Positions 22,848 through 34,391 of a stretch of DNA of 64,000 nucleotides are shown in pieces; within the stretch, counting starts at the first letter, position 1; each line of letters begins with the position of its first letter. Source of the stretch: Capillidium heterosporum (Eukaryota > Entomophthoromycota > Entomophthoromycetes > Entomophthorales > Capillidiaceae); contig WBMQ01000013.1 of the NCBI GenBank assembly GCA_016630905.1, positions 434,001 to 498,000 of the forward strand. Direction: 5' to 3'. A model generated the notes under the pieces. That model had not been told where the DNA came from. It saw nothing but the letters and a program-made list of their open reading frames with translations, and searched no databases. Position numbers and translations under genes: made by a program.

Positions 22848-25115
22848 TCAGTGCAGTAGAAATTCCCTCTGAAATTGACGCAACTGGTGGACCTGGAAAT
22901 TGCTATAGCGCAAACCGTCGTGCACCAAGTCGTTATACATCTTGTCGATGAGGTCGTTTTGAAACTTCTTGAACAGCTCCAGCTCTTGACCCAGTATATT
23001 CTGGCTGATGACTTCGCACCGTGTGTACCTCTCTAGCTTGTCCTGGTCCTATCGCAGCAGAAATAAAATCAGTATTAGCCACAATGTAGCTGATTCTAAA
23101 AATTTTACCTGATTTATAGCCTCCGTCAACATGTGAATCTCCTTGGGATCGTTACTTTGTTCCCGTTGCAAGTATCGCAGCGTCAGTTTGTTATTCTTCA
23201 ACCTATGCTGTAGCTTCTCGACGTCGACTACTGGTCGTTCTTGGTACCGCTCCACCATTTTCTAGATTTAAAAGAACTTTAGATCAAGTTGAATATCAAT
23301 AAACTACTTGGAACCCTTGACATAGATCCCGGAGAGTCTTAAGTTTTTCGGTTAGGTGGAGATCCATTGCATCAGCCTAGTTGATATTTAGATTATTAAA
23401 ATTTTAAATAAATTCAAGTACATAGGTTGACATCTGCTTGGTAGATTCGTGAAGGTTTTGTTCCAGCTGGGGTAGGTTAGGGTCATTAAAAACTTCCTTG
23501 TTGAAGCTTTTGCCAGCTTAGTAGATGTACTCCATAAAAAGGTTACTTTTGAGCCAGGATATCGATCTGCATTTGAATCTGGTGGAATTCTTCCAAGTCC
23601 TGTTTGTCAGCTATATGATTCAAAACTAAATTTAGTTAACCACACTTTTACAATGGTTTCAAAAAGTTAGGGTTACCATTGAGTCGCGAGCTTAGTCGCT
23701 GGGTGAGATCGATTAATATTTGATAGAACTGTATAAGCTCAGGCAAGTACTGGTAGACCCGATCCAACTTTATATCCAATTCGTTGTCGAGCTGATGATC
23801 TGAGCCAACTATAAATGCATCTGAGTTGACTTGCTCCATCAACTCGCTCTCGATCGTCGGTGGGATTACGGAAGTCATCTGCTTCAGTTTAGAAAATTAT
23901 TGGTGAGCACATTACCTCTTCCTGTCGAATAAAGCTCAATAGTACTTCATCTTGACCTACTACTGGATGTAATGTGACAAAGTTGAAGAATCTCTGTAGC
24001 CCTTTCAACCTCTTGCTTAAAAACTGCTCATCAGCTACAGACGATTTGGATTGGAATTGGTTAGGCAAGTCCTAGTAAAATAAACTTACGATTTAGTCTT
24101 TTGGGTGGAAATTCAGGAATTAACCGGTGTGGGTATTTTTCCATAAGGTAGTTGTAAAGGGCTAGGAAGCCAGAATACCTTCGCAAAACTTTCGTTTGGT
24201 GTTTCTAAAAGGATACAAATCAGCACGCTTATTTCAAACTCCTTACTTTGGATATGACTAAATATTCAAGATGTCTAAATATAGTACCGACAAATTCATG
24301 GGGCACAATCTTGATTTTATCCATATTCTCGATCAGATTAGCCTGGATAGTAATTGGTGTAACGGAATTGGATGCCAGTTGTGGAGTCTTGTTGGGGGTG
24401 TTGGAACTGGTGATAGAGCTGGTATCCTGAGGTTTTATATCAAAGTTGGAGGCTTGCCAAGGGTCCGAAATGGGTACATTTTCTTGGGCCGGGGATTCAA
24501 AGAACTCGAGTTTCGGTTGCTCAATACTGAAATTTAAAGTTTCTAAACCGGGTAAAATAGGTGCTGGTAAATCTATTTAAAATGTAAGAAATATAATTTA
24601 AATTGGAGGATTTTGATAAATTTCCAAAGTAATCTTTAAAGTAGGATATAAATTTCAAAGGTTACCTGCTAGGTAGAGGTTGACTGCATCGAAAGTTGCA
24701 TCTAAAGCACAAAATTGAATGCAAATTTATTGAAAAATTTTACCCATATTCTTCTGAGTTAGAGCGACTAGAGCTAGTAACAGTTTAAAGGTTGAACGAG
24801 TTACCCAAGTATCATTAGGATTGACACATCGATTAATAAACTATAAAATTATTATAGATAGTAGATACATATCAAATTTATACCTGTTCAATCTGGTAGG
24901 AAGGTAGCCCTGACAGTAAAAGTATAGCTTTTGAATTCTTTAAACTTATCCTTCCTCGGTAGGGTAGACCGATCTGATAAGCCAAATCGTAAATAGGTGG
25001 TAATTCCACATTGCCTAAAATAAAATTGTTTAAGGAGACATAAAATTGGTAGATTACTTAGGTTGGCCTCGATGCCTGAGGTTGGTCGTGTTTGCCAGGG
25101 ATTATCCGACAGCAT
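22848..25115 (-). CDS. MVP1: Sorting nexin MVP1/SNX8
   Basis: Endosomal sorting nexin of the Mvp1/SNX8 family, about 570 residues in roughly a dozen exons on the minus strand. The N-terminal EH-like segment (about 25-95) contains RISLKNSKAILLLSGLPSYQ and VTRSTFKLLLALVALTQ, as in fungal Mvp1. A Pro/Ser/Thr linker follows. The PX domain (about 200-295) has FRHLEYLVI, VLRRYSGFLALYNYLMEKYP and the phosphoinositide-binding EFPPKRL. The rest is helical and charged, as expected for the BAR domain, ending LRQFQREFLLH then TGA at 22848-22850. The start is ATG 25113-25115 (MLSDNPWQTRPTS). The family acts in PI3P-dependent sorting and tubulation at endosomes. URB1 lies directly upstream in the same orientation. 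Confidence 0.88.
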
Positions 25116-25629
25116 ACTAGTTTTCTAATATCTATCCGTAAAAATGGAATTGGGAGTTGGAAGTTGAGTTCTTGAAGCTTGGCTGGAGTTTACGAAATCT
25201 GCTTGAGTTTTGAGAATTGAAGCTCAATTTAGGATAAACTGATCAAAATTAATGGGCTTAAATTATGTTTTCATACTTTGGTTGCTTTAAATGGTTTATT
25301 CACTTGTTCTGGGGTTGGAATATGGGTTCTATTCACAATCCTTGAGTATGGAGAAAATATTTGGCTGGTATGAATGCCATAACTATAAAAAAGGCTACAA
25401 TCCGTATACAGTGTATATATATAGCGTAGAACATGGACTTCACTAGATTCCAATGGTCTTAAATTTCTAAATGAGATATATTAAAGCATATATTACAGGC
25501 TCAATACAACCTTCCTTTATATACATAGAAGTAGTATACTATATAGTACGGTAAAACTTATATATAAAGCATAAAAAACATAAAATATAATTTTTACTAA
25601 AATACAAGACATCTATTCTATTTATCTAA
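25116..25629. other. Intergenic
   Basis: Tandem spacer between the URB1 3' end and the MVP1 start; it probably holds the MVP1 promoter and the URB1 terminator region. Runs of ATATATA occur near 25410-25420 and 25560. Confidence 0.5.
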
Positions 25630-28600
25630 CTACCAATTTCTCCCTTCCATATCTTTTTGAAAGAGCTCTAATTCAGCCAAGAGATTGGCGATATCGGTAA
25701 TGAAGTTTTCTTCTTCTATGGTAGGTTGACCATCTACCTTCAATAAACCTTCTTCACATCTCTTGGTGATTTCAATGAGATGTTGGTTCAGACTTTTGAA
25801 ATCTACATAATGATTCAAGCAGACTTCTTGCGAAACTCCAACTACCTTAGCAATGTGAAGTAGATGTTGGGCCGATTTGAAGAACGAAGACTGATCTTCC
25901 AACTTTGTTTGGGCTAGCTTTTGACCAAACGCACAAATTAAACTGAATATCGAAGGGGCGTACTTTAGATTTTCCTTGGGATCGATGTATTGGTTGATAC
26001 TGTCGACGTATCTGGAAATGGTATAAATCCAGCCAGTCAGTTTAGAAAGTGTGTATGGAGTAGATGGCTCGATTGAAAGTTTCAGCTCAAGCGCATTGAA
26101 CAAATTCTGTTCCAAAAGCCATCGGGTCCCCACCTCGGTACATATCAGCCTATCGACAGCGACTTGCAGAAGGTTATCGAGCTTGGGATGATAATTGAGT
26201 TGATTGTAGATACTAAACATCTGCCAACCTTTAGTCAAACTGTTGAAACTAACCGGGTCATTGAGGGTCAGGACGACGTAGTTGAGCACTGAGAGTACGA
26301 GGTCAAAGTTGCTGGTATCAAATGGGCTGGTGGCAGATTCAAGACCAGGGATATGCTCCCAGTCCAATGAGACCTTTTGTAGGGCAAGTGAAGTGATGGA
26401 GAGGTAAGCCGGGTGCATTGGGTTGGCCATGATGGTAACGGCATCGGCGACGAATCGAACGACGAGGTAGGGGAGTTGGGGAAACCCAGCGTCCTTGGTT
26501 TTGATTGAGAAGCGTAGAGCGTTGAGGAGGGTCAGCACTGGCTTTTTGATCTGGCTGGGGCTAGTGTCCAGACGCAGCAGTTCAGCCAGGTCGACTAAGC
26601 ATGCAGCAGCTTGCAGTCGGATAAGCTCATTTTGGTTGGCAGTCAATAGGATGAGGAAGCTGAGGGCATGTGAGGTAATGAACTTGTGGCTGTCGCTAGG
26701 ATCGGCGATACTAGTTAGGTGGCTTAAAAGGGGTAGTAAGAAGCATGGGTCATAAGCTGAATTGGAACCTACCACTAAATCATCGATTTTAGTTGGATCA
26801 AGCTTATATTGGGCGAGATCGAGTTGGCAGGTGGAGATAATGGCGTTGGGATCCAAAATACTAAGGAGCTGGCTAACTAGCTTCCCTTGCAGGAGCTGAG
26901 CATTAAGTTTTGCTGGATCGTGAAGGAGCGACGGGTTCTTCCAGCTAAGTAACAGTAGCTTGAGTGGTAAGGTGGCATCAGTTGAGCCAATCACACCGAT
27001 TTCAACTGAATGTAACAGCTTAAACAGAAGGCGATCGTCAGGGCGGAGAGTACCACCGTATAATTTGATGAGGTTGGGTAGATGATCAGTCAATTTAAAG
27101 TACTCGGGGTCACGGGCGAACAGATTTACAATTAGTGGTAGCAGGTGAGTCGAGACACTGTCTAAACCCTGGCACTGCTCAACTGCTAAATCGATCAAGC
27201 TTGGGAGGATGCCACCCAAATTTACTTTGTAAGTTTCCAAGTTGATAATATTGACCAGTTTATCCACTTTTTTAAATACGTTCGAATCGTATCGAGATCC
27301 ATCGTAGAAGTGGCTCAGTAAGTTGGATATCAGGTCTCGGAAGTACAGATGCTTTGTATCAGCCTCACTGTTATCCTGTAGTTGAGCTATAATGAAGTCA
27401 AGCAGGTTGACCAATCCATCCTCACTCCAACCCTGTATTTGGAAATTTTTGTTGAGTTGAATGAAAGTGTAACCTAGATCGGAAATCGGGATGGAAAATG
27501 TTTTAGCCAGGAAGACGGGGTACCGTTGTAGAGCAATACTCATGGAATCGATGCTGACCTTGCCTACAACGGTTGCTAGCTTACACAGCGATGACTTCAC
27601 TTTGGCTACCACGTTTGGCTTCGATTCAACCAACCTGTCGATTAACGTTAGACTTACTCCCTTGAGGGCATCTAGAATGGACTTTTCATATTTATAGTGT
27701 GGTGGTAATCCATCAGCTAGCTGTAATGCTAGATCCAAGTTATTTTCTTCCTTGAGGGAAGCGATGAAAACTTCTAACCCAACTTTACCCAATTCAGTCA
27801 GTATTTCGGGGTAGATGGATATGATTGAAGTGATAAAGGTAATAGTGCCAAAGTCTTGTGTCGACTTACCTTTGACCTTACGCTGTATAATGCTGGTCAC
27901 TAACGGGGCTAGTATAGGCTTGGTAGGCATGTGCTTATCAGAAACTTTATAGTGATTCAGCATCAAGTTGAGGTGATCGAGGTAAAAGGTGGTAGGGGTC
28001 ACCAATTCCTGAGACCAAACCTTTATGATATCAGGGAACCGGCTTCTAGCGTACTCTCCAAGCCCCACTCAGTCTGTCCAATTAATCGGATAAAACTCAT
28101 ACTAATGAGTGGGGCACGTAAATTAGCGGCGATGTTATCGGGTCTCAAAAGTTCGTTGAAGAGATACTGGATCTGGGAATCGTTCAGTAGTTTTATGGCA
28201 GCTATCAAAAGTGGATAATCAACAGATATAAAGTCAGGATAGGGATCGGTAGGGTAGAGTTGAGTCTGAAGGCTGGCAAAGATATTTTGGAACATCGCCT
28301 GTGTTTCCTTATCAGTCGTTCTTTCAATTGTGTTAAATAGGGCAACTAAACGGAATTTGATTAAACGGTCCAATTGGTTGTACTGAGCTGAGATGTTACT
28401 GACGACAAACCTTAGGCAGCGGTTCCAACGCTGACTATCAAGCTGAGTTGATTTGGTCACCGTTAAATCTATCCTCAGATAGCGTTCCAGTAAAGCGAAT
28501 ATTGAGTCAAGGCTATTGATTCATCTTCAAGGTCGGTAGGTTTTGTAAAAGCAGTAAGAATGGCGACTAGCCGCTGAACCAATATCTCGAGATAAACGGG

Positions 28601-31432
28601 GAATTCTTTGGTAACGGCATCCAGCATATATTCAACAGCCGGGTAGCCCAACATATTGGCAGGAGCAGATAGGATAATCACAAACCTGGGTAGAAGTTTT
28701 AGGACTTTGAAAAATAACTGCTGGTGGTCTGGGTTTCCTTCGATCCATGCCAGTAGCTCGATATCAAAAAGATCAACTTGGGCAGCAGAAATGGTGAGCG
28801 TGTTCAGCTTGAAAACTGATCCTATTTGAGGGAGTACATGGGGTGTAGCTTTAACGAGCTTCAGCAATTTGAGTAGCCAGTCTCTTTTATCGAAACTAGT
28901 ACACAGTACATCCTGCCAGTTATCTGCCGTAAATGAACTGCAAGTAAGTGATATTGATTTCGAGGTAGGACATTGGGTTATAAAATTGTTGAGCCCATCC
29001 AGTTTGGAGGTACATGTGACATCGAGGTCGTCGAGGATATGTATTTTGATGCTCTCTAGGAAATTCACAAAGCTGTGTCGACTTCCGTTGTTGAGGAATA
29101 AGAGCTTTACCAGGGTAATCAATAAATCCAATCCAACCTTACGACTGGCTTTGCTAGCAAGAATGACTTCGACCAATCCTGCTAGTAGGGGTGATGAGAC
29201 AGGACTTTCAGTTATTATCGGCTTTGAATTTGAGCTATCCGAGTTGGAAAGTGTAAAGTACTCCTTGACTTGGTCCAGGTAGTGGTAGGGTTGATGCATG
29301 ACTTTGCTTATAGCGGTGTCAATCAGTTGGAACATCTCCAAATTACCATCGCTATGCTGGATTACATGTTGCCACAAATTAAATTCACTGGGGTTGTGGC
29401 GGAATAAGACGCTATCATTGACCCAGCTAGCCAGCACTTTTGCCTTCAGTGCAGTAATTCGAGGCTGGCTAGTGGAAAGCCAGATCAGGTTGAGTAGGGG
29501 CGAGGGAGTGTAAGCATCCTTCTGATCTTTAGTTCGGTACCAACTGAAGTTATCGACATTAGCCATCAGCTCTAAACTCAAATCCAAGTCGGGATCGTCG
29601 GTGTTCAACGTGGCAGGGAGTAACTTGTTGAGTTCCACCATCTTGAAGGCGGTATCTGGTGATGCCCAACGCTGAAAGTCTAGCACCAGTTTGATAATCG
29701 CTCGTTTCATTGATCGAATTTGGTTTGAGCTCTTGTTGGCGTTGGTGGAATTAGGATCGAGAATGTCATTGAGGAGTGGCTGCAGGGCGGTGAATTCAAC
29801 TAAACGACGCCGGAACTCGTAGCCTAGGAGATCCAATTGTGTGGACAGATCGCTGCGGTCGTGGGTGGTGAAGAAAGTGCTTATTTGCTTAAACCGTTGC
29901 AAGGCTGCTAGCAAGGTAGTGATGGTAAAGTAACTAACGATCCCACCCAGTGCTAAACCTTTCATCTGATGGGCTTTAGTGAAACGGGGTGGCAGTATGT
30001 AGTAAATTATTTCCGAGGTTGACCATTCTTGCTCCAATAGAAAGTTCCAATTGGGTACCGGGAAGCCTAGGGTCTTTTGTAAAAGAACTATGGTGCTGAG
30101 CCAGTCGGTAGTTAAAGTAGGCTCCAAACTCAACTTAAACTTGCGCCAGAATGAAGGTATCAGAGGTAGGTTGGCTTGCAGTACCTGGATCAATAATTGG
30201 CGATGGATGAGGTAGGCGGTAGGTTTGAGCAGCTGGCTCAGCTCGAGTATTGGATGGTAGGTTGAACCTTTGGTCTCTCCTGAATCGTCAACTTGGTGTG
30301 GGTTGATGTAGGCCAAAGCGGTATTGGGAAACGTCGTCAGTTGAATCAAGAATTTATATATCAGTTTGGAGCGTGTGGGTCCTTCATCTGAATCAGAAAT
30401 CGTAAGAAGCTCAACTGCCTAAATATTAAAGTTAATTTGTTGATAAATTGAGTTCTGTACCTTGACCAAGAAATCACGGGTGAAAAATCGGGGCCAAACC
30501 TTGGGATGTACTTTGGGTTTCCGATTGGAATCAGCACCGAGTAAAGGTTGCAGATTAGTAATTAATCGACTCAACACTTCGTAAGTATCCAGTGGCAATT
30601 CATCAAACAATCGGTTGAAGGTATTTTGGTTTAAACTCTGTTGAATTAGCGAGTAGTTTTGGCTTTCAAGTATGTTGAAGAAAATGCTGTAGAATGTTGT
30701 TCGCAGCTCTAAGTCGAAATTAAAAAAGTGGAAAGTGGTACAAATTACCTTGCTTTAGAAGCTTCTTCTGTTTGGCTATTTCATCCGCCGATGAATTATC
30801 AGTTACCACATTCAATGGTTCGTTGCTCAGCATGTTTTTTATGGACTGGTAAAGACTTTAAATAAAGGTTGAATATAGATATATAGTTTTTTTACCTCTT
30901 TGTGTAGCCCTTCTAGCAGAACCAATACCTCTTTGACGCAGAATTGAGCTTCGACCACCTTGAGCAGCAACTTTATACTTTTGAACTGTAAGAAAAAGCT
31001 TTTCGAGTTGATGTAGTAGATTAATGTGGCATCGATCTGCTCCATTAGATGCTTGGTAAATTTCTTCAAGTTGATCTTGGCGTCGAACTCCAACTCCAAG
31101 TCCTTACCAACTAGCTGGTGTTCTTTCAACATAGCAACGACTTCTACAAAAATATCTAAAAAGATATGATCAAGCTGGTTGAATTGCTTCTGGCTACGGT
31201 GATCTAACCAAAGGTTGAGTAGGAACTGAAATTGGGGGTCAATGTGAAGAATGGAGGTCAACAATGTTGGCTGGTGGAGTTGAAATTGGTTTCGTTCATC
31301 GTTCAGTTGCTCGTACAAAGACTGAAGCTGAGGTAGACATCTACTGCTCTTGTCACTCAAAGTTGATATAAAACTTTCACCCGACTGGTAGGTCGACTTC
31401 TCGGATTTGGGGGTACCTTTTGTCGCATCCAT
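25630..31432 (-). CDS. URB1: URB1/Npa1 nucleolar pre-60S biogenesis protein
   Basis: Large helical-repeat protein of early 60S ribosome assembly in the nucleolus. Exons: 31432-30896, 30845-30749, 30708-30461 and a long 30418-25630; about 1,890 residues. The Npa1 N-terminal domain shows KVWPRFFTRDFLVK (family: Kr..FFt...L..ly), an LSQLLKPTAYLIHRQLLIQVL block and LTTDWLSTIVLLQKTLGFPV (family: PkLS..WI....fl..i..lPvP). The remainder is leucine-rich alpha-solenoid. The last exon needs two frame changes of the missing-one-base type: one between about 28475 and 28515 (after ESIALTQ, resuming at FALLERYLRIDL), and one at the G-run 28063-28066 (TEWG to GLGEYARSRF). Flanking frames are fully open (624, 145 and 812 codons), so sequence errors are likely rather than loss of this conserved gene. 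Confidence 0.82.
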
Positions 31433-34391
31433 ACCTTATCTATTTGGCTTGGAGTTCGAAGGAATTTTTTGAATTTGACTGATTGGTAATCAAAGTTGAT
31501 GCAAAAAATTTTGGCAGCTACTTTTTAGTTCGGTTTACATTTTGAACTTGCATAAAGAATTTTAAAGATCTTGTTGAGAGGATAGTATAGAATACTATCT
31601 CGGCACAATGAGTACATAGCTATATATCACTATCGGAATGAAGCAACTAAAATTTATAATACTTTCAACTAGGGTACAGGGCAATTAGTTAGATCAGCAT
31701 GCATCAGTGGTACTCAACCTATGGCGAGTTTACCTAATACAATAAGTTTTAAACTATTGGCATTCTTTAATGGGATTTGTTAAAATTCATCACACAAATC
31801 TGAGTATAGTCACAAGTTAAATATCACTGTGGTGGGATATCAAAAGTATATATATATCCATGTAGCTGTAAACTTAGCTTTAAATTGCAAAAGTTTACTG
31901 GCCTGGAGTAGAATTTTGATCTATATGGCTAGTACTATTTTTGAGCAGGATGTTCGCTTCCATATAATGATTTACAATATCAAGTTGTATTTTTTACAAA
32001 CCAGCTTTTCAAATTCATTGTAGCGTTTATAATGGATGCTATAGAACCATATAGTTTTCAACATACATAGAGACCAGGTTAAGATTGGTATAACATAGCT
32101 GAGTTACATAAATTTTGTATTACAAAACCTAATTTTCAATACTATTTAGGTTATTCAGTACAAAAGTAAATAGCCTACATCTATATTGTTAAGCTTTTCA
32201 TAATATTTTACTTATTGAAAAGTTGTGTTACCTCTTAAAAATCGATGTTGGATTCGGTTCGATTATACATTCTGTCTCGTAATTGGCACTAAGCTTTATA
32301 CCATCTCTAATATACTATATAGAAGTATCAGTATCAGCTGGAAGAACTAGGTTGAAAAAATTCACTCGCTGTGGTAAGATGGAGCTGGAGTCTTCCGATA
32401 TAGACCTTGTTGGAGATTAGCTACATGGGAAAAATTCTGCACCGGGTACATAGTTCGCCATAATGCTGCTATTTTCATCTAAAGTGCTAAAGTAATATAT
32501 ATCCAGCAGCTACTGACTTGGAACGACACTATTTAGATCTATCACCAAACTCTTCGATATTAAAAATTCAGTGCAGTTTCATGCTAACTATGAAAGTATT
32601 AATCAACTTTATCGTATCAACTCGAATTCATAGATTGCTTTACTAAAGTGAAGATGATACATTCATCTATGATGAAGTCTGTTCCAAAGTACAGAGGTAT
32701 ATCTTGATGGGTTGAAGGATATTTTTACATTTATAGTAGGAAACCACTTACCTACTTTACCCAATCTTCATAAAGTAGGGTTTATAAAAGGAAGATAGAT
32801 ATCAAACTATTTTAGTTTAACTCCTCAGAAGCATTATCATCCAAGTAAGCAATAAAACGCCCTAGTTTGTTGATTTACATTGTCTAGGATAGATTGATAG
32901 CATAGACCGAACTTTCAGTTGGATATCAAATTCAATATCACCACTACCCATCCAACTTATAAAAATCAAAGATAGATATCACAAATTTAAACTTCAAAAT
33001 AAAGTAGTAAAATGTTCTTTAATGCAACATAATAACAGTTTAAGTCAAGGTTTACGACTAGTATGGCTTGAAAGCTAGTACTGGGCTTGAATTGAATTTT
33101 GGCCATATTGGCAAAGATTCATCTTTCGTACCTTCAGTAGCTGCCGGAATTTGATTGAGTTTATATCTGATTACTTTAGGCCCACCTCCCATGCCTGCTG
33201 CTTTTACTAGAAACCTTTATGTTCCAGTTTGAATGGTATATATTTGTTATGATTGGAGAACTATCTTTAGACTTTTTAGTCTTTCATCTATTTCTCGCTA
33301 TATATCTTCTTTCCTTTTCTCTCCTTAACAAATTTATCAAGACCCTCTTCACTGTGCCCATTGTAGTGGAAATATGCTCCTATTTTACAATCTTTCACAT
33401 TGCAGCTGGTATATTTATACTTTTATTTGATTTCATACTACATGATGTTTATTCCACAACTCTATTTCTTGCACTGATTCATGGATGTTGTAACAGTTTG
33501 AGATAAGGAGGCTTTTGAACATTTAAATAGAAAAGCTAGGTTGGAGTTGATGTGACCACGGCCTATGTCTCGAACTTCATCGACTTGAAGAAATTGAGGT
33601 CGCTTGTTCAGATTGTTAAATACAGGGTTACCGACACTGATGTTGGATCTAAGCTTCTTTGAGCTGCATTCTTGAACTAATAAAAATTAGACAAGTGAAA
33701 GTGAAGTGCAGATATTGTAAATTGAAAAATATCATTATATCTCCAAGGCAAGGTGACTCTAGTCTAATTTATACGTCCCAGCCATTAGCTTCATTATCAC
33801 TTCAATTTTTAGGCAACGTCTTATTGTAAATTAGAGCCATTTTCGTCAAGGCTTATCTGCCCGATTTTCAAAAGTATATTTAGAGCAACTACATAAGCTA
33901 CCCCTCTATCATTTACAGATTTGATCTGTTTTGAACTAAAAGCCATCAGAGCAATATACTGATCAAATCCATTTTATTTATTAGCTAAAAATATCATCCA
34001 AATGAGAGATATTTCCTACTATTCAAATCTTCAATATTTAAGGAATTCGAAGTTATAGATTCCGACCTTAGCAGTATTTTCGACTTGTATCTACGGTACA
34101 CCATCATACTTATAAAAGCAAAAACAGTGTCCATATAAGTTCCAATAGCTTGAAATGATGTATAATGCAGTTGGCTAATTTGAAAATTTTCCACAAGTTA
34201 ATTCTAGAGTAGAATGCTTAGCTGCTCCGAGGACATTCGCTTAAATTTAGTGTTCAAATGACTTCAGTAAACTCAAAATGATGATGTGCTAAAAACTAAC
34301 ATGCATTTTAAACCAGATATAGCAGCTATACAAAAATATACATATCAAAAAGGATATTTATTAAAATAAATCCATCTACCAACCCGTCCAA
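31433..34391. other. Long intergenic stretch
   Basis: About 3 kb, AT-rich, between the URB1 start and the RGS gene's 3' end. An ATG frame at 33219-33506 is hydrophobic and one at 33994-34194 (-) is loosely membrane-like; neither has family features. No RNA gene recognised. Confidence 0.45.

Noticed and set aside
26495-26755. Plus-strand frames within URB1 (also 27491-27697, 28869-29282, 29298-29513)
   Set aside because: Antisense shadows of the URB1 coding sequence.
33219-33506. 95-codon ATG frame with three hydrophobic stretches
   Set aside because: T-rich DNA gives Phe/Leu/Ile-rich frames by chance. There is no conserved motif, splice context or charged-loop pattern.
33994-34194. Minus-strand frame containing TYMDTVFAFISMMVYRRYK, GPCR-tail-like
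   Set aside because: It starts at a non-ATG codon and has no upstream membrane exons before the RGS gene. Too little to call a gene.
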